Below, one piece after another: positions 1 to 7,413 of a stretch of DNA of 14,837 nucleotides. A program made the translations under genes and the position numbers. The stretch comes from Candidatus Moranbacteria bacterium UBA4824 (GTDB lineage: Bacteria; Patescibacteriota; Minisyncoccia; Moranbacterales; UBA2206): NCBI GenBank assembly GCA_002400405.1, contig DHFM01000040.1:1-14837 (forward strand), read 5' to 3'. Within the stretch, counting starts at the first letter, position 1, and every line of letters begins with the position of its first letter. A model generated the notes under the pieces. It was not told the DNA's origin. It made no database searches and worked only from the letters and a program-made list of their open reading frames with translations.

Positions 1-40
1 ATTTTGGTGCCGATGATGCAAGGTTTTTTCATTTCTCTAC
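1..40 (-). repeat. Shared 3' repeat, partial copy in array member 1
   Basis: The plus strand from 1 (ATTTTGGTGCCGATGATGCA, then AGGTTTTTTCATTTC) matches the inner part of the repeat seen at 4905-5005; the outer part lies beyond the window. Confidence 0.75.
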
Positions 41-944
41 TTATTATAGCAGCATGCGACAACATTCCACCCTCATCCGTCACAATTGCTTTAGCTTCTC
101 TAATTATAGAAATCAATTCTGGCGTAGTCATCGCAGAAACAATTATTTGACCATTTTTAAATTTATTAATTTTTTCTTTTTTATCAATAACAATCACTTC
201 TCCAGTCACATGACCACCATAAGCCACTATGCCCTTTATATTTGAAATTAATTCTTTTTTGATTCTATCTTGTTTAAAATAATACTTTGAATTTTTTTTC
301 AAAAAATTAAACAAAGAAATTATTTTCGCATGTTTTTTTCCAATCACTATGAAATTATTCTTTCTTTGTATTAATAATGATAATTTAGGCGGATTAGTTA
401 TTTCATTCAAAAGAATAGCGCTTTCAAGTCCCTCTACCTTAGGATTAATAGCAACTAAACTATTCCTGATTAATTTATCACATTTGTCAAAAAAAATATC
501 GTTTTTTCTAAATTCAATTGCTTTTTTTAATATCGCCTTAGAAGTTTTATCGTTTAGCACAGAATAATACATTATAGAAAAATAATACATCGCCTCAGGA
601 ATTAATTCTACAAAATATTTCAATTCCTTCTTATTGGAAATTGTTTTTTTATCCCAATATTTTTCCATGTTATTTAATAATTCGGCATATTTTTCCATTG
701 AATCATTAAAGAATTTAGGGTCTTTTCTATTTTTATCTAATATTTTTTTTATATACAAATTTATACTTTTCTTATTTTCCCATATTTCAATTACTCCATC
801 ATTCATATAATTAATAACGGCCGGAAAAGATCGTTTTTTCCAATTGATGCTCGGGTTATCTTCATTAAAAAGCTGACTCCAAAACTGTTGAAGTATTATA
901 CAATCATCACGAGTATATGTCTTATTATAAATTATTTTCTTCAT
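1..944 (-). CDS. PEP-utilizer mobile-domain protein, array member 1 (3' end outside window)
   Basis: 314 residues are visible; the C-terminus runs off position 1. The end reads AIVTDEGGMLSHAAIISREM and then KKPCIIGTK, the phosphohistidine loop of the PEP-utilizing enzyme mobile domain, with the candidate phospho-accepting His at about residue 297. Before it comes the usual entry of that domain (about residues 225-280: GIVAYGGHVTGEVIVI, then GQIIVSAMTTPELI). Residues 1-220 are charged, helical and not recognisable by themselves, though LLNEI followed by NKRKNN fits the E-L...R linker of other array members. No ATP-grasp domain is present, so it cannot make phosphohistidine from ATP alone. The ATG overlaps the stop of the upstream gene as ATGA, indicating translational coupling. 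Family assignment is firm; the substrate is unknown. Confidence 0.88.
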   Translation of the reverse strand, partial: MKKIIYNKTYTRDDCIILQQFWSQLFNEDNPSINWKKRSFPAVINYMNDGVIEIWENKKSINLYIKKILDKNRKDPKFFNDSMEKYAELLNNMEKYWDKKTISNKKELKYFVELIPEAMYYFSIMYYSVLNDKTSKAILKKAIEFRKNDIFFDKCDKLIRNSLVAINPKVEGLESAILLNEITNPPKLSLLIQRKNNFIVIGKKHAKIISLFNFLKKNSKYYFKQDRIKKELISNIKGIVAYGGHVTGEVIVIDKKEKINKFKNGQIIVSAMTTPELISIIREAKAIVTDEGGMLSHAAIISREMKKPCIIGTK

Positions 945-2236
945 TTAATTATTCTCACAATTCCCTTATCCGCATCCACCTCCACCAAATCCCCATCTTT
1001 TAAAACTTGTGTGGCGATTTTGGTACCGATGATACAAGGTTTTTTCATTTCGCGAGCAACAATAGATGCATGACAGGTGATACTACCTTCATCAGTGACA
1101 AAGGCAGATGCTTTTTGCATGGCGCTAATGAAAGAAGGAAATGTCATTTGGGATATTAAAATATCTCCCTTCTTAACTTTGCTCATTTCCGATGGATGAA
1201 TAACAATTTTTGCAATTCCCCTGACGATGCCCCTATAGGCAATCGCCCCTTCTATCTTAGGTGAATTTTTATGACCTAACTTAGGAAACATAATTCCATT
1301 TTTCATCATATATTTTCCCTTATAATAAATATAGGTAAATATTTTATCATATTTCTTAGGAGAGCCTTGGATAATAGAATGTACATCATAATATGCTAAA
1401 TCACTAAAGGGAACACCAATAGACTTAGCAATTTCTTCAAAAATTGGACGCGCCTTTCCATAAGCCTCGTACAATTTATCAGTTCTGTCCGCCCTAAAAA
1501 ATGTGAGCTCCTGTAATTCGCGAACTACCCCTTTTAATTCCTTAGGGATAATTACTCTTAATTTTTTTGCTGTTTTAATATTCTTTTTTATATCCATCAA
1601 TTCCTTAATTGTATAAAAATCAGTAAACCCATCTCTTGAGCGAAGCCAGCCAAATTTTTTTTGTATTTTTTTATAATTTGAATTTTTAGTTAAAGATTCT
1701 TGCATGAGCACATAAGCATTCTTCTTTTTCGGAATACTTACATCACCAACAAATTTCTCGACATCTTTTTTGATATAGAGAGAAAATTGGTTTTGAACCA
1801 GAGTATTGAAATATTTCTCCAATGGACCAAGTATCCAGATAAATGGAATGTAATTAAGAAAAATATTATCCAATTCCTTTAGTTTTTTTCTTGGAGAAAT
1901 TTTAGACTTGGCAATTTTGTTTATTTTTATTATGTTTCCCGTATGATTTTTTTTCAGAATTTGAGACAGATCCCTCATGGAATGATTAGAAAAATATTTT
2001 TTTAATATTTTTTCACCATGACTAGAAAATTCAGAATTTATATATAAATCAGGATATTGATATAGGCTGTCGCTCAGCCTAAATCCGCTAGGAAGCCCGA
2101 CCTTTTTAAAATATTTAGCATCAACCCACTTCCAACTCAACGACCCAATGAAAGGACTATACGGTCGATTAACCCAATAATCCCAAGAAGTATTTTTAGC
2201 GTGTCTTATTAATTCTTTTTTATAATCTTTTTTCAT
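941..2236 (-). CDS. PEP-utilizer mobile-domain protein, array member 2
   Basis: 431 residues. The C-terminal ~100 residues are a swivelling phosphohistidine domain: GIVRGIAKIVIHP, GDILISQMTFPSFISAM, AFVTDEGSITCHASIVAREM, with the candidate His at 389. The usual GG before the His loop is GS here. The N-terminal ~310 residues are helical and aromatic-rich at the start (TSWDYWVNRPYSPF) and include FRADRTDKLYEAYGKARPIF followed by SDLAYYDVHSIIQG, which resembles the region between ATP-binding and His domains in PEP synthase and rifampin phosphotransferase. The ATP-grasp domain is missing. Its start directly follows the stop of array member 3 with no gap, and its stop overlaps the start of member 1, so it sits inside a polycistron. 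The last ~100 bases belong to the shared DNA repeat. Possible role: phosphotransfer adaptor working with a kinase encoded elsewhere (inference). Confidence 0.9.
   Translation of the reverse strand: MKKDYKKELIRHAKNTSWDYWVNRPYSPFIGSLSWKWVDAKYFKKVGLPSGFRLSDSLYQYPDLYINSEFSSHGEKILKKYFSNHSMRDLSQILKKNHTGNIIKINKIAKSKISPRKKLKELDNIFLNYIPFIWILGPLEKYFNTLVQNQFSLYIKKDVEKFVGDVSIPKKKNAYVLMQESLTKNSNYKKIQKKFGWLRSRDGFTDFYTIKELMDIKKNIKTAKKLRVIIPKELKGVVRELQELTFFRADRTDKLYEAYGKARPIFEEIAKSIGVPFSDLAYYDVHSIIQGSPKKYDKIFTYIYYKGKYMMKNGIMFPKLGHKNSPKIEGAIAYRGIVRGIAKIVIHPSEMSKVKKGDILISQMTFPSFISAMQKASAFVTDEGSITCHASIVAREMKKPCIIGTKIATQVLKDGDLVEVDADKGIVRIIK
956..1056 (-). repeat. Shared 3' repeat, copy in array member 2
   Basis: 101-base block encoding the end of the phosphohistidine domain. 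Hand alignment with the copy at 8927 gives nine differences over 121 bases (extending inward from this block), most of them silent, although the 5' parts of the two genes are not alignable by eye. Confidence 0.85.
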
Positions 2237-3346
2237 TTATTTTTTCTTTATTACTTTAACAATCCCCTTATCCGCATCCACCTCCACCAAATCCCCATCC
2301 TTCAAAACTTGAGTCGCAATCTTAGTGCCGATGATGCAAGGAATGCCAATTTCTCTGGAAATAATAGCGGCGTGACTCAAAATTCCTCCCTCATCAGTAA
2401 CAATAGCCAGAGAGTCCTTGATCATTTTTATATCTTTTGGATGAGTAGAGGGCGCAACAAGAATATATTTTTTAGAGACTAGATTTTTTGATATAGTTGT
2501 ATTAAAAACTCTTCCCTTGGCTTTTCCTCGATAGGCCGAAAATCCTTTTATCACTCCAATGCTTTCATTATCTATTTTGAAAAATTGTTCTTTAATTTTG
2601 TTTATAATAATTTTATCCGTCATAATTTCTTCCTTTTCGCCTTCTATAAATAAATAGAAATAACTTTTTTTTCTCAATTTTACTTCCCTTAACGATTTTG
2701 GAGTAATTTTATTATCGCTTTCCAAAGTTTTATTTATTTCCTCAAAAGTAAAGTGTCGTAAAAGATATCCATCAAATTTTTCTTTTTTACCTAAAGCTTT
2801 ACAATTTCTTAAAATTAATTCTTCTATTCTTGGATATAATTCAGCAACCATATTTCTTTCATTCGAGATTTTTTTAATTAAACCTTTGGACAGATTACTT
2901 TTATTTGGATTATTGCCAATATAACGCCAAAAGCAATTATATAATCCTAAAACTGATGCATATTCTGGGTAAAAATTTATAATAATTCTTAAATATCTCC
3001 TGGGATTATTACCAGATATTTTTTCCAAATTCTCTATTTTTGAGTTAATTTTTCTAAATGTACTGATAGCTTTTTTAAAAACAAGTTTTTTTATTTTTTT
3101 ATTTTTTCTTAAAAAATTTTCTGTCTTCTCCGTAATGCTTTTTTCATCTAGCATTGAATGAAATTTACCTTCTTTGCCTATAAACGCCAAAGCCTCATAA
3201 GAAAGCCCCGCCTTTTTTCTTAATAAATAAGTATAGCCATGAGACATGCAACTAGCAGATAGGAGCGACAAATCTCTTTGGGTGGCTGGTTTCAAATTAT
3301 AGTTTTCTATTTTATTTTTTATTCTTTTGTATTTACAACTATTCAT
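2237..3346 (-). CDS. PEP-utilizer mobile-domain protein, array member 3
   Basis: 369 residues. The C-terminal domain reads GFSAYRGKAKGRVFN, then YILVAPSTHPKDIKMI, then AIVTDEGGILSHAAIISREI, with the candidate His at 325, and ends in the shared tail GTKIATQVLKDGDLVEVDAD. The tail differs slightly (REIGIPCIIG rather than REMKKPCIIG). The N-terminal region is short, helical and very Lys-rich, with FTFEEINKTL...LRKKSYF corresponding to the E-L...R linker. No ATP-grasp domain. It is the first array gene after the riboflavin cassette; the bases just before its ATG are a remnant of another copy of the 3' repeat. No Shine-Dalgarno is apparent (AATAAAGAAAAA before ATG). Function beyond the family is unknown. 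Confidence 0.88.
   Translation of the reverse strand: MNSCKYKRIKNKIENYNLKPATQRDLSLLSASCMSHGYTYLLRKKAGLSYEALAFIGKEGKFHSMLDEKSITEKTENFLRKNKKIKKLVFKKAISTFRKINSKIENLEKISGNNPRRYLRIIINFYPEYASVLGLYNCFWRYIGNNPNKSNLSKGLIKKISNERNMVAELYPRIEELILRNCKALGKKEKFDGYLLRHFTFEEINKTLESDNKITPKSLREVKLRKKSYFYLFIEGEKEEIMTDKIIINKIKEQFFKIDNESIGVIKGFSAYRGKAKGRVFNTTISKNLVSKKYILVAPSTHPKDIKMIKDSLAIVTDEGGILSHAAIISREIGIPCIIGTKIATQVLKDGDLVEVDADKGIVKVIKKK
2258..2358 (-). repeat. Shared 3' repeat, copy in array member 3
   Basis: The outer ~55 bases (CCACCTCCACCAAATCCCCA and flanks) match the other copies closely. Toward the phosphohistidine loop it diverges (GCAAGGAATGCCAATTTCTC instead of the common block), so the homogenised tract is shorter here. 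Confidence 0.8.
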
Positions 3347-3384
3347 TTTTTCTTTATTATTTTCACAATCCCTTTATCCGCATC
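3347..3384 (-). repeat. Remnant of the shared 3' repeat between ribH and array member 3
   Basis: The plus strand at 3364-3384 reads CACAATCCCTTTATCCGCATC, identical or nearly so to the outermost 21 bases of the full copies (compare 4905 and 8927), and is preceded by TTTATTATTTT as in intact copies. Read on the minus strand it would encode the end DADKGIVKIIK of a mobile-domain protein, but no reading frame enters it. Similarity stops abruptly after GCATC. It marks one border of the riboflavin cassette. Confidence 0.75.
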
Positions 3385-3399
3385 ACCCATCTATCGCTA

Positions 3400-3855
3400 T
3401 TAATTTAGCATTTCCAAAACCGCCGAAGCGGCTTCAGCACCTTTGTTGTTTTTGGCGCCGGATCGCTCCCTGGCCTGTTTTAGATTATTAGTTGTAATTA
3501 TTCCCATGCCGATAGGAATGTTAAATTTTAACATAACCTCCATAATCCCTCGGATAGATTCTCCGGCTACGAAATAATAATGATCCGTTTCGCCTTTGAT
3601 TACACATCCAAGCGCCACTAAAGCATGGTACTTTTTAGTCATAGCTAATTTCTGGCAAGTTAGTGGGATTTCAAAAGACCCAGGTACCCAAATAATTTTA
3701 ATATTATTTTTTTTAACCTTATTTTTTTCCAAAGCCTCAACTGCGCCATTTAACATTTTTCCGGTTATATCTTCATTGAAACGGGAAACGACTATGGCAA
3801 TTTTCAACCTAGATCCGTCAATTACTTTTTCTACTTTTTGATTTATTCTTTGCAT
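3400..3855 (-). CDS. ribH: 6,7-dimethyl-8-ribityllumazine synthase
   Basis: Condenses 5-amino-6-ribitylamino-uracil with 3,4-dihydroxy-2-butanone 4-phosphate to give dimethylribityllumazine, the substrate of riboflavin synthase. Family motifs are in order: LKIAIVVSRFNED near the start, VPGSFEIP (57-64), GCVIKGETDHYYF with the catalytic His at about 92, ES-RGIMEVML, IPIGMGIITT, and NKGAEAASAVLEM at the end. I chose the ATG at 3855 (151 residues, the normal family length, 19 bases after the ribE stop). The frame is open to an ATG at 3906, but that adds 17 non-family residues, overlaps ribE by 32 bases, and begins inside a hairpin repeat. It is the last gene of the riboflavin cassette. ribBA and ribD, which make its substrates, are not in the window. 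Confidence 0.95.
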   Translation of the reverse strand: MQRINQKVEKVIDGSRLKIAIVVSRFNEDITGKMLNGAVEALEKNKVKKNNIKIIWVPGSFEIPLTCQKLAMTKKYHALVALGCVIKGETDHYYFVAGESIRGIMEVMLKFNIPIGMGIITTNNLKQARERSGAKNNKGAEAASAVLEMLN

Positions 3856-3874
3856 ACTATAATTCTTGAAATAA

Positions 3875-4498
3875 TTATTTTCTGTTCTTATAATATTTAT
3901 TCGCATGTGCGCGTTCGTAGCGCGCTATTCGCATACAATATTTGGCCAGCACATCCGTTTCAATGTTCACCTCATCTCCAGCTCTCATCTCTCCCAGATT
4001 GGTATTTTCCAGTGTATAACTTACCAAAGAAACTGTAAACCAGTCTCGGCCGACATCCACAACAGTGAGACTTATTCCGTCCACCGACACTGATCCCTTC
4101 TCGGCAATAAATTTCATAAATTTTTGAGGAATTTTTATCTTAAAAATTTTAGATTCTTTAATATCCAAAATTTTAATAATTTTTCCCGGAGTGTCTATAT
4201 GGCCTTGAACAATATGTCCGTCCAAAAGATCATTCATTTTCAAGCTTTTTTCCAAATTCACTCTTGTTTTTTGTTTAAAATTTCCCACGGTTGTTTTTTT
4301 GATCGTTTCCGGCATATATTCCACGGTAAAAAAATTATTATTTATATTTTTTACGGTTGAACATACGCCATTTATCGAAATACTTTCTCCCTCCCAAACT
4401 TTCCAACCTTTTGGAATCATAATTTCAACAAAAAAGCTATTTTCTTTTTGAGAAACTCTTTTAACCACTGACAATTTTTTTATTATTCCGGTAAACAT
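3875..4498 (-). CDS. ribE: Riboflavin synthase, alpha chain
   Basis: 207 residues; dismutates two dimethylribityllumazine molecules to riboflavin plus the pyrimidine that lumazine synthase reuses. The two-barrel architecture is visible: MFTGII at 1-6, SINGVCSTV at 41-49 in barrel one, GHIVQGHIDT at 94-103, then GSVSVDGISLTVV at 135-147 and VNIETDVLAKY at 177-187 in barrel two. Normal family length is reached at about residue 187-195. The final residues (CMRIARYERAHANKYYKNRK) look like read-through into a hairpin repeat at 3899-3932. It lies 33 bases after the riboflavin kinase gene and 19 before ribH, in one operon. The symbol follows bacterial usage; some genomes call it ribC. Confidence 0.95.
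   Translation of the reverse strand: MFTGIIKKLSVVKRVSQKENSFFVEIMIPKGWKVWEGESISINGVCSTVKNINNNFFTVEYMPETIKKTTVGNFKQKTRVNLEKSLKMNDLLDGHIVQGHIDTPGKIIKILDIKESKIFKIKIPQKFMKFIAEKGSVSVDGISLTVVDVGRDWFTVSLVSYTLENTNLGEMRAGDEVNIETDVLAKYCMRIARYERAHANKYYKNRK
3899..3932 (-). repeat. Hairpin repeat, copy A (inverted relative to copy B)
   Basis: 34 bases lying in the last codons of ribE. On the minus strand it contains GCGCG-CTACGAA-CGCGC (stem-loop at 3909-3925) flanked by GCGAA and ACATGCGAAT. Copy B at 4521-4554 has the same loop and flanks on the opposite strand with a different stem. Confidence 0.6.
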
Positions 4499-4520
4499 GT
4501 TTTTCGCTCACTAGTCGTTC

Positions 4521-4554
4521 GCGAACCGGCGCTACGAATGCCGGACATGCGAAT
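4521..4554 (+). repeat. Hairpin repeat, copy B
   Basis: 34 bases spanning the end of the riboflavin kinase gene and the gap before ribE. The plus strand reads CCGGCG-CTACGAA-TGCCGG (4526-4544; one G-T pair closes the loop), flanked by GCGAA and ACATGCGAAT, the same blocks as copy A. The TAG stop of the kinase lies in the loop, and the kinase's last six or seven residues are encoded by the repeat. Confidence 0.6.
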
Positions 4555-4882
4555 CGCTATGTTTTATTGTGTCTATATCTTTTTCAATTTGCCTTTTTAA
4601 TTCATCGTCACTAGAAAATTTTTCAACTTCGCGAATTTTTTCCAAAATTTCTACTTCAATTTCTTGCCCATACAAATATCCTGAAAAATAAAGAATATGC
4701 GCTTCTAAAAGATTGACTTTAGGACTTTTGAATATAGCACACTTGTATTCTTTTTGTCCAATCATAATCATTCCAGAATATACTCCGCTTTCTAAATTTT
4801 CTTCCATTTCAATATTAGCCGTCGGAAATCCCAATTTTTTGCTCTTGTTCTTGCCTTTTATCACAATTCCTTTAACTTTCAT
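4532..4882 (-). CDS. Single-domain riboflavin kinase (FMN-forming), no FAD synthetase domain
   Basis: 116 residues; phosphorylates riboflavin to FMN with ATP. It matches the C-terminal half of bifunctional RibF: LGFPTANI at 17-24 (nucleotide-binding loop), GVYSGMIMIG at 33-42, LLEAHILYFSGYLYGQEI at 58-75 with the expected catalytic Glu at about 60, and KIREVEKFSS...DELKRQIEKDI at the end. The N-terminal FMN adenylyltransferase domain is absent, so FAD must be made by another protein or imported. The usual GxxPT motif after the second strand is altered (AIFKSPK). The last residues (SHVRHS) come from hairpin repeat B. It starts one base after the stop of array member 4 and heads the riboflavin cassette. 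Confidence 0.88.
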   Translation of the reverse strand: MKVKGIVIKGKNKSKKLGFPTANIEMEENLESGVYSGMIMIGQKEYKCAIFKSPKVNLLEAHILYFSGYLYGQEIEVEILEKIREVEKFSSDDELKRQIEKDIDTIKHSDSHVRHS

Positions 4883-4883
4883 A

Positions 4884-6356
4884 TTATCTTTTTTTAATTA
4901 TCCTCACAATCCCCTTATCCGCATCCACCTCCACCAAATCCCCATCCTTCAAAACCTGCGTGGCGATTTTAGTGCCGATGATACAAGGTTTTTTCATTTC
5001 GCGAGAAACTATAGCCGCATGACAGGTAATTCCTCCGTCATCCGTCACAATAGCTCCGGCTTTCTTCATAGCTGATATATGTTCTGGTCTAGTCATCGGA
5101 GAAACCAATATATCACCGTCATTAACTTTATCTAAATTTTTTATTGATAAAACAATTTTTACTATGCCCGTAATCTTACCCATCGAAGCTACCATCCCCT
5201 TAATTTCCAAAATATCCTTTTTTGTTTTTTTTGTTATCTTTTTCCTAAAATCAACAGCTTCCTTGCCAGTATATATTTCCTTAAGCTTGCCGTTACTGTG
5301 GATCAAAAAACATCCCCGCTTTCTATCTCTAAGCTTTTCTAAATCAAAATCGCTATTTAATATATTTTTTATCTCACCAGATAATGAATATTTAAGCAAC
5401 TCAAAATCAATGCTTTTTCTTCGTGACACTTCCTGTAATATTTTTTCTTTTAAAGCCACAAAAGTTAAGGTATAGATTTTTCGATAATCCTGCCATTTTA
5501 TAAATAACTCTGACAATTCAGAGATAGCTAATATCTCCTTGGAAAAATTATATTTTTTTATTATTTCTTTTTTTTCTTTCTTATTTTTAATGAAAAAATT
5601 ATTGTCTATCTTAACACTACTTTTTATCAAATCATTTAACTCTTTGGATAATTCTTCGCGCGTATATTCTTTATAACCATAATATCCGCTTTTGATCCAT
5701 GAGTATTTTAGTAGATGTTTTTTAATTAAATTATCTATCTTCTTATCTTTCCTGTTTTTTAAAATTTTAATTATTTTTGACAAGTCCCTTTGTTCTTCAT
5801 TAAAAAATGATGGCTCAACAGAAGATGTCAGTATTGAGACTATCGTTATCGGATCTGAAATATCCTTTTTCTTGCAAAAGTCTTCAACTAAAAAAACAAA
5901 TCTTTTGTCCGCATAAAACATAAATCCATCAATAAACCCGGGCATTGATACTTCATTGGCATATAAATCAAATAATTCATTCGATTTTTCATTTAACTCT
6001 TTATCAGATATTTTGCTAAAATCTTCCTGAAATATTTCATAATATTTTTCCAGCATGTTTTCATAATTTTTCCTCCATTTTTCATACAAAAGATTAACTG
6101 CCTTTTTATCTTGTGAATATTTCTGAATAATCTTTTTACCAATCTCCTGTTGATTTTCTAAAATTGCAATATAATTAACTTCCCCTCGACTAAAATAGCT
6201 ACCTCCAAATTCATAGGATGGCAATTTAGTATCGTATAATTTATTGGTAAACCCAATTGATGTCATCTCAAAAAATGCCGGGTAACCATCAGCTTGTTCG
6301 ATAGAGAGTTCTCTATTGAAAAAATTATTTATAATTTTATTTTTATCTTTTTTCAT
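4884..6356 (-). CDS. PEP-utilizer mobile-domain protein, array member 4 (long N-terminal type)
   Basis: 490 residues. C-terminal phosphohistidine domain: GMVASMGKITGIVKIVLS, GDILVSPMTRPEHISAMKKA, AIVTDDGGITCHAAIVSREM, candidate His at 446, and the shared tail. The N-terminal ~390 residues are helical. They share with member 6 a block around EPSFFNEEQRDLSKI...LKYSWIKSGYYGYKEYTREEL (about 183-235) and WQDYRKIYTLTFVALKEKIL (about 291-310), then LSGEIKNIL...LRDRKRGCF, like the helical region before the His domain of rifampin phosphotransferase. No ATP-grasp domain. Its start overlaps the end of member 5 by 14 bases; its stop is one base before the riboflavin kinase start, so the kinase is coupled to the array transcript. 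Substrate unknown. Confidence 0.9.
   Translation of the reverse strand: MKKDKNKIINNFFNRELSIEQADGYPAFFEMTSIGFTNKLYDTKLPSYEFGGSYFSRGEVNYIAILENQQEIGKKIIQKYSQDKKAVNLLYEKWRKNYENMLEKYYEIFQEDFSKISDKELNEKSNELFDLYANEVSMPGFIDGFMFYADKRFVFLVEDFCKKKDISDPITIVSILTSSVEPSFFNEEQRDLSKIIKILKNRKDKKIDNLIKKHLLKYSWIKSGYYGYKEYTREELSKELNDLIKSSVKIDNNFFIKNKKEKKEIIKKYNFSKEILAISELSELFIKWQDYRKIYTLTFVALKEKILQEVSRRKSIDFELLKYSLSGEIKNILNSDFDLEKLRDRKRGCFLIHSNGKLKEIYTGKEAVDFRKKITKKTKKDILEIKGMVASMGKITGIVKIVLSIKNLDKVNDGDILVSPMTRPEHISAMKKAGAIVTDDGGITCHAAIVSREMKKPCIIGTKIATQVLKDGDLVEVDADKGIVRIIKKR
4905..5005 (-). repeat. Shared 3' repeat, copy in array member 4
   Basis: 101-base block with four differences from the copy at 8927-9027 by hand count. 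It borders the riboflavin cassette on its upstream side; the remnant at 3347-3384 is the matching downstream border. Confidence 0.85.
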
Positions 6357-7413
6357 TTTTTTTATTTATTATCCTCACAATGCCCATATTAGCATCCACC
6401 TCCACCAAATCCCCATCCTTCAAAACCTGCGTGGCGATTTTGGTGCCGATGATGCAAGGTTTTTTGAGCTCGCGGGCGACAATAGCGGCATGGGAAAGCA
6501 AACCACCACCATCAGTTATAATTGCTCCTGCTTTTTTCATTAAAGGAACATAATTTGGATCAGTCATTCCAGTCACTAAAATATCTCCTCTTTTCATATC
6601 TGCACCTTTGAAATTTAAAATAACTCGACACCTACCAATAACCCTCCCCTTAAAAGCAACCACCCCTGATAATTTTTTATGCTTTTCAGACCCCAGCCAA
6701 TAATTTTCAATTTTTTCGACTTCTTTTTTATCCAAAAAAATAATTCCTGCTCTGCTAAAATAGATACCACAACATTCGTGACGATTTCTTAGTACTTTCA
6801 CGGGTGGTAACTTTTTATTTTTTATAAACCCAATCAATTCCTGCCTAGTCATCATAAGCAAATCCTCTTTTTTATATTCCTTGGGGATAATTAACTGAGT
6901 AAATAATTTTGAATAAGCTCGAGAACTTTTTGAATAAAATGTCTCTGAATATTTTCTAGCATCAGCTAAAATATTTTTAATATCCACAGATGATTCTTCG
7001 TCTAAAATATCAAAGACGGTTTTTGTAGCTTCCGCATAAGCGCCAAAGTCCCCATGAAGCGTTTTCAAATTTTCCCACTTTTTAAAAAATTTCGCAGGAG
7101 GCAATTCAATTACAGCGAATATCTCATCTGTCAATTGCATAAATTTCTTGGACCATTTTTTAGCTGATTCAATTGTTCGTAATTTTTTTGCCAAATACAC
7201 CCCTAATTTCTCATATTCTTTTTCTGGTAAAAATCCTTGCGCTACTCCTTTTTTTAATATAACAAAAATATTTGTATACCCCTTTCCAAACATTCTATCT
7301 GGTCCATAAAAATATAATTCCGGCGCAAAAGAAACATCCAAAAGCGGGGTAGTGCCTCCCCAACTCCCATGCCACTTAGTTTTCTTTATTTTTTCAACAA
7401 TTTCTTTTTTCAT
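6343..7413 (-). CDS. PEP-utilizer mobile-domain protein, array member 5
   Basis: 356 residues. C-terminal domain: GVVAFKGRVIGRCRVILNF, GDILVTGMTDPNYVPLMKKA, AIITDGGGLLSHAAIVAREL, candidate His at 308, and the shared tail with a few changes at the very end (VDANMGIVRIINKKNEKR). The N-terminus begins KKTKWHGSWGGTTPLL, aromatic-rich like member 2. TRQELIGFIKNKKLPP...LRNRHECCGIYFSRAGIIF resembles member 7 (FIKNKKLP...GLKKRKEF). No ATP-grasp domain. It overlaps member 6 by four bases (ATGA) and member 4 by 14 bases, so the three are translationally coupled. A 50-base block of its 3' end is identical to that of member 4. Confidence 0.9.
   Translation of the reverse strand: MKKEIVEKIKKTKWHGSWGGTTPLLDVSFAPELYFYGPDRMFGKGYTNIFVILKKGVAQGFLPEKEYEKLGVYLAKKLRTIESAKKWSKKFMQLTDEIFAVIELPPAKFFKKWENLKTLHGDFGAYAEATKTVFDILDEESSVDIKNILADARKYSETFYSKSSRAYSKLFTQLIIPKEYKKEDLLMMTRQELIGFIKNKKLPPVKVLRNRHECCGIYFSRAGIIFLDKKEVEKIENYWLGSEKHKKLSGVVAFKGRVIGRCRVILNFKGADMKRGDILVTGMTDPNYVPLMKKAGAIITDGGGLLSHAAIVARELKKPCIIGTKIATQVLKDGDLVEVDANMGIVRIINKKNEKR
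6376..6476 (-). repeat. Shared 3' repeat, copy in array member 5
   Basis: Contains a 50-base block, from GCATCCACCTCC to GTGGCGATTTT, identical to the copy at 4905. Both outer edges differ (CCCATATTAGC; GAGCTCGCGGG), so the conversion tract appears to have two ends inside the gene. Confidence 0.85.

Noticed and set aside
2062..2078. Hairpin AGGCTG-TCGCT-CAGCCT
   Set aside because: It lies inside the coding sequence of array member 2, has no T-run and no second copy; likely chance.
3856..3906. Upstream ATG for ribH at 3906
   Set aside because: It adds 17 residues without family match, overlaps ribE by 32 bases and begins inside a hairpin repeat; the ATG at 3855 gives the normal length.
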